This document shows, one piece after another, positions 37,107 through 44,638 of a DNA stretch of 64,000 nt (positions within the stretch are counted from its first letter, which is position 1; each line of letters starts with the position of its first letter). Made by a program: the position numbers and the translations under genes. The DNA lies in NCBI RefSeq assembly GCF_023556335.1, contig NZ_JAIKTS010000001.1:1364001-1428000 (forward strand), in the 5' to 3' direction. The stretch is from Stenotrophomonas mori. Lineage in GTDB: Bacteria; Pseudomonadota; Gammaproteobacteria; Xanthomonadales; Xanthomonadaceae. The notes beneath the pieces are model-generated. The model saw only the letters and a program-made list of their open reading frames with translations. It had not been told where the DNA came from and searched no databases.

Positions 37107-38003
37107 CTATCCGCGTTCCACCGGGCGCGACGGGTCCGACGACCATCCACTCCAGGAGTCGGCGAACACCCGGGCCCCGGGCAGGCCGGCAGCCTCGAAT
37201 GCCAGCAGCAGGTGGCAGGCCGTGACCCCGGAACCGCACATCAGCACCGCCTGCGCCGGCGCATGCCCGCCCAGCAGCGGCTCCAGCTCCGCGCGCAGCT
37301 CGGCCGCCGGGCGCAGGCGGCCATCGCGCAGGTTGAGCGCGAAGGGCCGGTTGCGCGCGCCCGGCACATGCCCGGCGACACGGTCCAGCGGCTCGACGTC
37401 ACCGCGGTAGCGTTCGCCGGCCCGTGCATCGATCAGCCAGCCCGGCGGCTCGGCCAGGCGTGCGGCGACCTCCCCGGCAGTGACGACCTGGGCGGGATCG
37501 AAACGCCCCGGATACGGCGGCAGCGGCGCGGGCGCCACGGCCGTGGCCGACACCGGCTGCCCCGCGGCCTGCCAGGCGGCCAGTCCCCCATCGAGCACCG
37601 CGGCGCGGCGATGGCCGATCAGCCGCAGCAGCCACCACAGCCGGGCCGCGGCCATGCTGCCGTCGCCGGCGTCGTAGACCACCACCTGGGTATCCGCGCC
37701 GATGCCCCAGCGTCCCAGGGTGGCCGCGAAGGCATCGCTGTCCGGCAGTGGGTGGCGGCCATGCCCGGGCCGCGACAGGTCGGCCAGGTCGCGGTCGAGA
37801 TCGGCGTATACCGCGCCGGGCAGGTGCCCGGCGGCATGGCCGGCCGCGCCGGATGCGGGATCGGCCAGCGAAAAGCGCGCGTCCACCAGCCGCAGTGCCG
37901 CGCCGGCGGACGGCCGCGTGTCCGCGTGGCCGGGGGATGGAAGCGCCGCGGCAAGCGAGGCCACGTCCACCAGCGTGGTCCAGGGTGGGGCGATGGGATT
38001 CAT
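37107..38003 (-). CDS. sseA: 3-mercaptopyruvate sulfurtransferase (two rhodanese domains)
   Basis: The product is 298 residues from ATG 38003. The N-terminal rhodanese domain (about 10-150) includes DARFSLADP and HLPGAVYADLD. The C-terminal domain carries active-site Cys256 in CGSGVTA; the CG[ST]G loop is typical of mercaptopyruvate sulfurtransferases, whereas thiosulfate rhodaneses have CRKG. It transfers sulfur from 3-mercaptopyruvate to thiols or cyanide. Its start overlaps the NUDIX stop by 4 bp, so the two are co-translated. It converges on the amidase gene with a 40-bp gap. Confidence 0.9.
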   Translation of the reverse strand: MNPIAPPWTTLVDVASLAAALPSPGHADTRPSAGAALRLVDARFSLADPASGAAGHAAGHLPGAVYADLDRDLADLSRPGHGRHPLPDSDAFAATLGRWGIGADTQVVVYDAGDGSMAAARLWWLLRLIGHRRAAVLDGGLAAWQAAGQPVSATAVAPAPLPPYPGRFDPAQVVTAGEVAARLAEPPGWLIDARAGERYRGDVEPLDRVAGHVPGARNRPFALNLRDGRLRPAAELRAELEPLLGGHAPAQAVLMCGSGVTACHLLLAFEAAGLPGARVFADSWSGWSSDPSRPVERG

Positions 38004-38803
38004 GGGGTCTGCTCCAGTCGGCGACGCAGGTTGTAGAGGATGGCCGCGGTCGCGCCCCAGATGCGCTGCCCGGGCCAAGTGTATTCGAGCACTTCGCGGA
38101 TGCGGCCCCGGTGTGCGACCTCGATCCGCCGCAGGTTCGCCGGGTCCATCAGGAAGTCCAGCGGCACCTCGAACACTTCGGCCACTTCCGCGGGCTGCGG
38201 CACCGGCACGAAGGCCGGGTCGATCACCGCCACCACCGGCGTCACCCGGAAGCGGGAAATCGTCACGAACGGATCGAGGTAGCCCAGCGGCTGCACCTGC
38301 GCCGCCGGCAGGGCGATCTCCTCGTGGCTCTCGCGCAGCGCCGCGGCCACCGGATTGCGGTCGTCCGGTTCGATGCGTCCGCCCGGGAAGCCCACCTGCC
38401 CGCCATGGTTGCGCAGGGTCTCGGTGCGCCGGGTCAGCACGACCTGCACGCCCTGCGGCCGCGGCACCAGCCCGGCCAGGACCGCGGCCTCGGCCGGCGG
38501 GCCGGGCGGCAGCAGGTCCGCCAGTTCGTCGTGGTTCCAGCCCTTGCCGGCGGGTGCGACCGCCAGGGGCGCCAGCGCGCGCAGCAGCCGTTCGCGTCCC
38601 GGCAGCGACGCCGCCAGGGTGCCGGGCTGCACGGCGCGGACCGGCAGCACGCCCTGCCTCAGGTGCTGGCGCCGCTCATCGCTCATGTGACGCCAGCCGA
38701 CGATCTGCTCGCCGGTCCGCAGGCAGCCGCGGCTGCGCCCTTCCCCATCCAGTGCGCAGATTCCGATGCAGGGAGTAGGCAGGGCACGGCGAACGGCATC
38801 CAT
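38000..38803 (-). CDS. DUF1289-NUDIX fusion, CoA pyrophosphatase type
   Basis: This 267-residue protein has two parts. Residues 9-50 match DUF1289 (PTPCIGICALD, then GCLRTGEQIVGW), with Cys12, Cys16 and Cys27. From about residue 60 on it is a NUDIX hydrolase with the CoA-hydrolase signature LTRRTETLRNHGGQVGFPGG. The NUDIX box spans 141-165, where GRIEPDD and RESHEE give the catalytic glutamates. Such NudL-like enzymes split CoA into 3',5'-ADP and phosphopantetheine. The two parts are in one frame with no stop between them; an internal GTG at codon 52 could also yield a separate NUDIX protein. It is coupled to sseA. Confidence 0.87.
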   Translation of the reverse strand: MDAVRRALPTPCIGICALDGEGRSRGCLRTGEQIVGWRHMSDERRQHLRQGVLPVRAVQPGTLAASLPGRERLLRALAPLAVAPAGKGWNHDELADLLPPGPPAEAAVLAGLVPRPQGVQVVLTRRTETLRNHGGQVGFPGGRIEPDDRNPVAAALRESHEEIALPAAQVQPLGYLDPFVTISRFRVTPVVAVIDPAFVPVPQPAEVAEVFEVPLDFLMDPANLRRIEVAHRGRIREVLEYTWPGQRIWGATAAILYNLRRRLEQTP

Positions 38804-38981
38804 CGGTCACGATCCTTCCAAGCCTACTGCAAACGCCCCGGCGGCGACGCCGCCGGCGGTCGCCGGGCATGGAACGCGCCGCAACGGACGCGCCGGTACC
38901 GCGCTGGGACCCGGTGCCGGCCACGGGCCGCGGAAGCCGCGGGCGCTCGGCCCGGCCCCGTCCGCCCTGCCACAAACGACA

Positions 38982-39008
38982 ACGCGCCGGTGGATACCAC
39001 CGGCGCGT
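38982..39008 (-). terminator. Hairpin terminator of the FKBP-like gene
   Basis: A perfect 12-bp inverted repeat (ACGCGCCGGTGG / CCACCGGCGCGT) with a 3-nt loop starts 25 nt after the stop codon. On the minus strand it is followed by TGTCGTTTGTGG, a weak T-rich tail. Confidence 0.7.
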
Positions 39009-39032
39009 CGCCAGACTGCTTGTCGGTACGAC

Positions 39033-39734
39033 TTACTTGACGCTGACCAGCTTGATCTCGAACTGCACGGCCACGTTCGGCGGGAACGGGGTCCGCGGAT
39101 CGGCACCGTAGGCCTTCTCCGGCGGCAGGGTGACTTCCCACTTGGCACCGGCCTGCATCTGCAGCAGGACGTCGCGCATGGCCTGCATCTCCACTTCGCT
39201 GACCTTGATCGACGGGATCTGCTGCGCCGGGCGCGCTTCTTCCGGACGCTGGCCGTACGGGAACGGCCCGGCCACTTCCAGCGCCACGGTGCTGGCCTGG
39301 GTCGGCTTGGCGCCGTTGCCGGCCTCGATCACCCGGTACTGCACGCCACCGGCCAGCGACTGCACGCCGGTCTTGGCCTGGTTGGCGGCCATGAACTGGT
39401 CGCTGCGGGTCTTGTTCTCGGCAGCGGCCTTCTCGTACTCGGCCTTGGCGGCCTCGGCGCGGCCCTGCTCGCGGCGCTGGAACGCCTCGATGGCCGGCTT
39501 CAGCTGGTCGCTGGTGATCGCCGGCTGCTGCTTGGCGTAGGCGTCCTGCAGACCCTTGACCACCGACGCAATATCCAGTTGTTCGCCGCGACCGGTGAGC
39601 TCGGCCAGGTTGTTGCCGTAGTCGTAACCGAAGTAATAGCTCAACTTGCCCTTCTCGGACGAAATGTCCTGGGCGATTGCAGGGCCGGTGAGGGCCAGGG
39701 CGGCCACGACGACCGCGATAGAACGCAACTTCAT
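39033..39734 (-). CDS. Periplasmic FKBP-like protein (Mip/FkpA architecture, degenerate isomerase domain)
   Basis: The product is 233 residues from ATG 39734, with GGAGAA 10 nt upstream. The signal peptide is MKLRSIAVVVAALALTGPAIAQ. A helical dimerisation domain follows (about 25-120: LSYYFGYDYGNNLA, then Ala/Glu/Lys-rich helices). The last 110 residues align with FKBP domains (VQYRVIEAGNGAKPT at the start, AKWEVTLPPEKAYG near the end). However, the usual DGT-x-FDSS strand and VIPGW motif are replaced by PFPYGQRPEEA and VSEVEMQAM, so residues that line the prolyl pocket appear absent. It may be a chaperone without isomerase activity. Confidence 0.85.
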   Translation of the reverse strand: MKLRSIAVVVAALALTGPAIAQDISSEKGKLSYYFGYDYGNNLAELTGRGEQLDIASVVKGLQDAYAKQQPAITSDQLKPAIEAFQRREQGRAEAAKAEYEKAAAENKTRSDQFMAANQAKTGVQSLAGGVQYRVIEAGNGAKPTQASTVALEVAGPFPYGQRPEEARPAQQIPSIKVSEVEMQAMRDVLLQMQAGAKWEVTLPPEKAYGADPRTPFPPNVAVQFEIKLVSVK

Positions 39735-39905
39735 CAAACAGTTCTCCAAGAAATGATGTCTCAGGGCAACCATGCCGCTGGAGGCGACGGGTTAGGATAG
39801 CCGTCACAACGGCGGACCGCTACCGACGACACGGACCTTGAGACCGGTGCCGCCGGCACGAGTTCCCGCTCACTTTTCCTTAACATTGCCCCTGGAGTCC
39901 GCCGC

Positions 39906-40688
39906 ATGTCCGACGTACCGGTTTCGATCAGCACCCGCGAGGGTGTCCGCACCCTGACCGTGCAGCGGCCGGAAAAGCTGAATGCGCTCGACCGCCAGAC
40001 CCTGGAAGCGCTGGACGCCGCCTTCGCCGCGGCCGCGGACGCCGATGACGTGCGCGTGGTGGTGTTGACCGGCGCGGGCCCCAAGGCCTTCGTGGCCGGG
40101 GCCGACATCGCCCAGATGAATGCGCTGACACCGGTCCAGGGGCGCGACTTCTCGCTGCTCGGCCAGCGCCTGATGCGGCGCATCGAGCGCCTGCCCAAGC
40201 CGGTGATCGCCAGCGTCAACGGCTTCGCGCTGGGCGGTGGCCTGGAGCTGGCCATGGCCTGCCACCTGCGCATCGCCGCCGATACTGCCAAGCTCGGCCA
40301 GCCGGAGATCAACCTCGGTCTGATCCCCGGCTTCGGGGGCACCCAGCGGCTGCTGCGCCTGGCCGGCCGGGCCGCCACCCTGGAGCTGTGCCTGCTGGGG
40401 ACACCGATCGACGCCGCCCGCGCCCAGCAGCTGGGCATCGTCAACCGGGTGGTCGCGGCCACCGACCTGGAAGCGGAGACCCTGAAGCTCGCCCGCCAGC
40501 TGGCTGGCGCCGCGCCGTTGGCGCTGCGCGGCATCCTGGACGCGGTCAGCGTCGGCGGGGAGTGCGCCCTCGAGGAAGGCCTGGAGTACGAAAGCGCGCA
40601 GTTCGGCCTGCTGTTCGCCACCGAGGACATGCGCGAGGGCACCGCGGCCTTCCTGGAACGCCGCGCGCCGGAATTCCGCAACCGCTGA
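39906..40688 (+). CDS. Enoyl-CoA hydratase
   Basis: This 260-residue crotonase-family protein has both catalytic glutamates of enoyl-CoA hydratase: Glu114 in GGGLELAMAC and Glu134 in GQPEINLG, 20 residues apart as in characterised hydratases. The oxyanion-hole segment AFVAGADIAQM is present. It hydrates trans-2-enoyl-CoA in fatty-acid or amino-acid breakdown. It is followed 10 bp later by a small hypothetical gene and nth on the same strand. Confidence 0.92.
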   Translation: MSDVPVSISTREGVRTLTVQRPEKLNALDRQTLEALDAAFAAAADADDVRVVVLTGAGPKAFVAGADIAQMNALTPVQGRDFSLLGQRLMRRIERLPKPVIASVNGFALGGGLELAMACHLRIAADTAKLGQPEINLGLIPGFGGTQRLLRLAGRAATLELCLLGTPIDAARAQQLGIVNRVVAATDLEAETLKLARQLAGAAPLALRGILDAVSVGGECALEEGLEYESAQFGLLFATEDMREGTAAFLERRAPEFRNR

Positions 40689-40698
40689 GCCGCACCGC

Positions 40699-41055
40699 AT
40701 GCACCCGCTTTCCGTTTCCGCCCTGCAGCTGCTGCGGCTTGTCGCCGCGGACGATCTGGATGCCGCGCTGGAGGCCGGGCTGATGGCCTACGTCCCGCGG
40801 CCCGGCGACGAGGCGCTGGACCCCCACCATCCCGACCTGCCGCAGCGGCTGCTGCAGGCCCAGCAACGGCTGCAGCAGGCCTGGGCCGCCCGCGCCCGGC
40901 ACCAGGCGCGGACCGCGCGCCTGGCCCGGCGCGCCGCCGAGCGCGAGGCGCGCCGCGCACCACCGCCGCTGCCCGACCGCCGACCGGCCCTGCCCGCGGC
41001 CGCGGCCGCGATCCTGGCACGCGCGCAGGCGCGCGCCGGCAAGCCTTCGCCATGA
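40699..41055 (+). CDS. Small conserved hypothetical protein coupled to nth
   Basis: This 118-residue protein has no recognised domain. The first 55 residues are mixed helix-like; the remainder is an Ala/Arg-rich, strongly basic, predicted helical tail (ARLARRAAEREARR), which might bind nucleic acid. Its stop overlaps the nth start by 4 bp (ATGA), strong evidence that it is translated and co-expressed. It lies 10 bp after the enoyl-CoA hydratase. Confidence 0.7.
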   Translation: MHPLSVSALQLLRLVAADDLDAALEAGLMAYVPRPGDEALDPHHPDLPQRLLQAQQRLQQAWAARARHQARTARLARRAAEREARRAPPPLPDRRPALPAAAAAILARAQARAGKPSP

Positions 41056-41771
41056 GCCGCACCCCGCCCCCGCGCACGCCGCGCGCATCGAAGAAATCCC
41101 CCGCGAAAACCGCCGCCCCGCGCGCCAGCCGGCGCATGGGCCGCGAAGCGGTGCGCGAAATGTTCACCCGCCTGCGCGAGCTGAACCCGCACCCCACCAC
41201 CGAACTGGAGTTCAGCAGCCCGTTCGAGCTGCTGGTGGCGGTGACCCTCTCGGCCCAGGCCACCGATGTCGGCGTGAACAAGGCCACCCGGCGCCTGTTC
41301 CCGGTGGCCAACACCGCGGCGGGCATCCTGGCGCTGGGCGAAGCCGGGCTCAAGCCCTATATCGCCACCATCGGCCTGTTCAACGCCAAGGCCAGGAACG
41401 TGATCGCCACCTGCGCGATCCTGGTGGAGAAGTACGGCGGCCAGGTCCCCGCCGACCGCGACGCGCTCGAAGCCCTGCCCGGGGTCGGCCGCAAGACCGC
41501 CAACGTGGTGCTCAATACCGCTTTCGGGCAACCGACCATGGCGGTGGACACCCATATCTTCCGGGTCTCCAACCGTACCGGCCTGGCGCCGGGCAAGGAC
41601 GTGCGTGCGGTCGAGGACGGCCTGCTGAAGGTGATCCCGGACGCGTTCCTGCAGGACGCGCATCACTGGTTGATCCTGCACGGCCGCTACGTGTGCAAGG
41701 CGCGCAAGCCCGATTGCCCGCAGTGCGTGATCCGCGACCTGTGCCATTACCGGGACAAGACCGCCGCCTGA
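41052..41771 (+). CDS. nth: Endonuclease III (DNA glycosylase/AP lyase)
   Basis: This 239-residue protein carries Lys148 in the helix-hairpin-helix PGVGRKTAN and Asp166 in AVDTHIF, 18 residues apart as with E. coli Lys120 and Asp138. The [4Fe-4S] cysteines are CKARKPDCPQCVIRDLC near the C-terminus (C-x6-C-x2-C-x5-C). It removes oxidised pyrimidines and nicks abasic sites. The first 28 residues are a basic extension (RTPPPRTPRASKKSPAK) not found in E. coli; an ATG at 41136 would give the conventional length, but the ATGA overlap favours 41052. Confidence 0.94.
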   Translation: MSRTPPPRTPRASKKSPAKTAAPRASRRMGREAVREMFTRLRELNPHPTTELEFSSPFELLVAVTLSAQATDVGVNKATRRLFPVANTAAGILALGEAGLKPYIATIGLFNAKARNVIATCAILVEKYGGQVPADRDALEALPGVGRKTANVVLNTAFGQPTMAVDTHIFRVSNRTGLAPGKDVRAVEDGLLKVIPDAFLQDAHHWLILHGRYVCKARKPDCPQCVIRDLCHYRDKTAA

Positions 41772-41825
41772 CACCGCGGCGCGGCCGGGAAGCGCCCCAT
41801 CCAGCGGTCGGGGACCGGAACGAAA

Positions 41826-41847
41826 ACGACGGGCCGGGGCCCGTCGT
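41826..41847 (-). terminator. Hairpin terminator of the porin gene (possibly bidirectional)
   Basis: ACGACGGG / CCCGTCGT flank a 6-nt GC loop in the 103-bp gap between convergent nth and the porin gene. On the minus strand the stem is followed by TTTTCGTTCC, a fair T-rich tail; on the plus strand it is followed by CGTTCGCTTCC. Confidence 0.65.
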
Positions 41848-41874
41848 CGTTCGCTTCCACAGGGGAGCGGCCAC

Positions 41875-43128
41875 TCAGAACTTCAGGTCGCCCCAGATGC
41901 CCAGCTCCCGCGTCTCGGTCCGCACCGGGCTGGCGAGCGCGCCGGTACGCGCGTCGGTGTCCTTGTACACCGCGGCCAGCTTGAAGTTCTTCAGCACCGG
42001 GTACTCGACGCCGACATTCCAGTAGCTGTCCTCGCGGAACGGGTTGAGGGTCTTGCTGGTATCGGTGCTGTCGTAGCGGCCGAACAGGCTGACATCGCCG
42101 TTGGCCACTTCCGCCAGGCGCACGCTGCTCCACAGCGACCAGCCGGTGGCCTTGTCGCTCAGCGCCGGCAGGGTGCTCTGCTGCACGTAGCCCAGGTTGC
42201 GGGCGGTGAAGTACTCGCCGCCCAGGCGGAAGACCGGGCTGGCATAGGCGACCATCACGTCGCCACGGGTGTAGCGCTTCTCGGCGCCGTCGGTCTGCCG
42301 GTCCTGGCCCAGGTAGCCGCTGTAGCCGCCGATGGCGACGGCGAATTCCGGGGTGATCTCCCAGCCCACGCGGCCTTCCACGTCCACGCCCTTGCTGCGG
42401 CTCGGGTTCTTGTAGCCGGCGCCGTTGACCACCGAGACGGCATAGTTGAAGCCTTCGCCCAGGTCGCCGCTGGCATGCGCGCCCCAGTCGGCCGAGTTGG
42501 CGTACTTCAGGCGGTCGGTCAGGGTGTTCTCGACGTAGCGGTAGCCGTAGTACTTCTCGACATAGCCGGTCCACGGCATGCCCGCCGCACCGATCTTCAG
42601 CACGAAGGCCGGATCGAAGCTGCCCTGCACGTAGGCGTTCTTGACGAACAGCTCGGTGTTGCCGATGGCCGAGCTGTACTGGAAGTCGGTGGTCAGGTTG
42701 GCCGACCAGATGTCGTTGAACTTGTGGTCCACGGTCAGGTAGAAGCGCTTGACGTCGAAGCCGGTACCGGTGGCATCGGTCTTCTGGCCGTCACGCTTCT
42801 GGTCGATGGTGCTGAGGTCGAAGAACATGCGGCCGCCGATCTTGGTGTCGTTGACCAGCTTGGCCAGGCCGTCCACCTTGGCCTGGGATTTCTGCGCCGT
42901 TTCCAGTGCCTGCGCCTGGGTGATGTTCACTTCCGACTGCGCGTCGGACTGCGCCTGCAAGGATTCCGACTGGGACTGCAACTGCTGTACCTGCGCCTGC
43001 AGGGCGGCGATCTGCGCCTGCAACTGTTCGAGCTGCGCGGGCGTCACCGCCGGGCCGGCGGCAAGCGTCGGCGCGGAGGCCAGGCCGAGCACGGCGGCAA
43101 CGGCCAGGGCGAGCGAATGGGAACGCAT
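41875..43128 (-). CDS. Phosphate-selective porin OprO/OprP family
   Basis: The product is 417 residues from ATG 43128 (GGAGAG upstream), with a signal peptide ending TLAAG near residue 24. Residues about 30-65 are a Gln-rich heptad region (LEQLQAQIAALQAQVQQLQS), a predicted trimeric coiled coil like that of OprO/P-type porins. The beta-barrel then begins at GGRMFFDLS and ends in the C-terminal Phe of WGDLKF. It should carry phosphate or polyphosphate across the outer membrane. A PHO box lies 93 bp upstream, and the gene is divergent from pstS. Confidence 0.9.
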   Translation of the reverse strand: MRSHSLALAVAAVLGLASAPTLAAGPAVTPAQLEQLQAQIAALQAQVQQLQSQSESLQAQSDAQSEVNITQAQALETAQKSQAKVDGLAKLVNDTKIGGRMFFDLSTIDQKRDGQKTDATGTGFDVKRFYLTVDHKFNDIWSANLTTDFQYSSAIGNTELFVKNAYVQGSFDPAFVLKIGAAGMPWTGYVEKYYGYRYVENTLTDRLKYANSADWGAHASGDLGEGFNYAVSVVNGAGYKNPSRSKGVDVEGRVGWEITPEFAVAIGGYSGYLGQDRQTDGAEKRYTRGDVMVAYASPVFRLGGEYFTARNLGYVQQSTLPALSDKATGWSLWSSVRLAEVANGDVSLFGRYDSTDTSKTLNPFREDSYWNVGVEYPVLKNFKLAAVYKDTDARTGALASPVRTETRELGIWGDLKF

Positions 43129-43220
43129 CGGGAATCTCTCCAAAGTGTGGTGGAAGGGCTGCGGTGGACATCCGGCCGGCGGCGCACCCGGCCGGCGGTT
43201 TGCGAAGATTCCGTTAACAA

Positions 43221-43239
43221 GATGACAGTGATAAGACAG
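43221..43239 (-). promoter_or_regulatory. PHO box of the porin gene
   Basis: On the minus strand the sequence reads CTGTCTTATCACTGTCATC: two CTGTC half-sites 11 bp apart, matching the PhoB box pattern (CTGTCAT-N4-CTGTCAT). It lies 93 bp before the porin start codon. Confidence 0.8.
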
Positions 43240-43278
43240 TCGCGTGACCGCATGCCGACAGCCGCGCGCCGGGAGCCG

Positions 43279-43299
43279 CCGTCATCCCGCGGTCATCCC
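43279..43299 (+). promoter_or_regulatory. Possible PHO box of the first pstS
   Basis: CCGTCATCCCGCGGTCATCCC contains two GTCATCCC half-sites with an 11-bp period, 89 bp before the pstS start. It is a weaker match (CGTCAT and GGTCAT in place of TGTCAT) than the other two boxes in this cluster. Confidence 0.5.
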
Positions 43300-43387
43300 C
43301 GTGTCGCAAAAGATTCATGCCCAGGGACTGCAATAGCGGTGAGCCGGCCCAGCCCCGGCCGCCTCTACCCTCAGGAGCCCCTCCGCG

Positions 43388-44401
43388 ATGCCTTCTTTCA
43401 AACTCCGCCTGCTCACCGGCGCCGCCATTGCCTCGTTCGCCCTGGCCGCGCAGGCCGCCGACATCACGGGCGCGGGCGCGTCGTTCATCTATCCGGTGAT
43501 GTCCAAGTGGTCGGCCGACTACACCAGCGCCACCGGCAACCGGGTCAACTACCAGTCCATCGGCTCCGGCGGCGGCATCGCCCAGATCAAGGCCGGCACC
43601 GTGGACTTCGGCTCCTCCGATGCACCGCTCAAGTCCGAGGACCTGGCGTCCTCCGGCCTGGCGCAGTTCCCGTCGGTGATCGGCGGCGTGGTGCCGGTGG
43701 CCAACGTTCCCGGCCTCCAGCCCGGCGCGCTCAAGCTCGACGGCACGACCCTGGCCAACATCTTCCTGGGGCGGATCGACAAGTGGAACGACCCGGCGAT
43801 CACCGCGCTCAATCCCGGCCTGTCCCTGCCCGACCTGAAGATCACCGTGGTGCACCGCTCCGACGGCTCCGGCACCAGCTTCAACTACACCAACTACCTG
43901 TCCAAGGTCAGCGCCGAATGGAAGAACCAGGTCGGTGAAGGCACCAGCGTGCAGTGGCCGGTGGGCATCGGCGGCAAGGGCAACGAGGGCGTGGCCGCCT
44001 ACGTCAAGCAGATCCGCGGCGGTGTCGGCTATGTCGAGCTGGCCTATGCGCTGCAGAACCGTCTGGCGCACGCGCAGCTGAAGAATGCCGCCGGCCATTT
44101 CGTGCAGCCCAGCGAGCAGAGTTTCGCCGCCGCCGCCGCCAGCGCCGACTGGGCCAACGCCCGCGACTTCAACCTGGTGATCACCAATGCCCCGGGCACC
44201 AATGCCTGGCCGATCACCGCTACCAACTTCATCCTGGTCCGCAAGCAGTCGCGCCCGGGCAGCCTGAAGAACACCACCGACTTCTTCCGCTGGGTCTACC
44301 GCAGCGGCCGCACCCAGGCCCAGGAGCTGGACTACGTCCCGCTGCCCGACGCCCTGGTCGGCCAGATCGAGAACTACTGGAACCAGCAGAACCTGAAGTA
44401 A
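43388..44401 (+). CDS. pstS: Periplasmic phosphate-binding protein PstS (first copy)
   Basis: This 337-residue protein has a cleavable signal peptide ending LAAQAA. Phosphate-contact segments of PstS are present: GAGASFIYP, GSGGGIAQI, DFGSSDAPL and HRSDGSGTSFNYTNYL. It captures phosphate for PstCAB. It lies between the porin and a second, lipoprotein pstS, and is followed by a strong intrinsic terminator, so it appears to be an independent transcription unit. Identity with the second copy is high through the binding motifs. Confidence 0.93.
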   Translation: MPSFKLRLLTGAAIASFALAAQAADITGAGASFIYPVMSKWSADYTSATGNRVNYQSIGSGGGIAQIKAGTVDFGSSDAPLKSEDLASSGLAQFPSVIGGVVPVANVPGLQPGALKLDGTTLANIFLGRIDKWNDPAITALNPGLSLPDLKITVVHRSDGSGTSFNYTNYLSKVSAEWKNQVGEGTSVQWPVGIGGKGNEGVAAYVKQIRGGVGYVELAYALQNRLAHAQLKNAAGHFVQPSEQSFAAAAASADWANARDFNLVITNAPGTNAWPITATNFILVRKQSRPGSLKNTTDFFRWVYRSGRTQAQELDYVPLPDALVGQIENYWNQQNLK

Positions 44402-44457
44402 CCGGCACCGCCGGATGAGCGAAGAGTCGGCGGGCCCTCTCTCCCTCGTCGTCTCGG

Positions 44458-44488
44458 GCGCGGATCATGCGATCCGCGCTTTTTTTTT
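44458..44488 (+). terminator. Rho-independent terminator after the first pstS
   Basis: GCGCGGATC / GATCCGCGC is a perfect 9-bp stem with an ATGC loop, followed at once by nine T residues (44480-44488). Confidence 0.95.
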
Positions 44489-44556
44489 GCTTCCGCGCCC
44501 GCCGTGCGCGGCCCCGGCCAGGGGGACCCGGGCCCTGCAACCTTCCTGGCCACGTC

Positions 44557-44575
44557 CTGTAATCAGGCTGTAACA
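44557..44575 (+). promoter_or_regulatory. PHO box of the pstS2-pstCAB-phoU operon
   Basis: CTGTAATCAGGCTGTAACA has two CTGTAA half-sites with an 11-bp period, in an AT-rich patch after the upstream terminator and 65 bp before the pstS2 start. It predicts PhoB activation in phosphate starvation. Confidence 0.8.
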
Positions 44576-44638
44576 AAAACATCATTTCATAGCCGCATCC
44601 GCCGGCCGCGCCGGCTTTCTCCCGCCATGGAGTACCCG

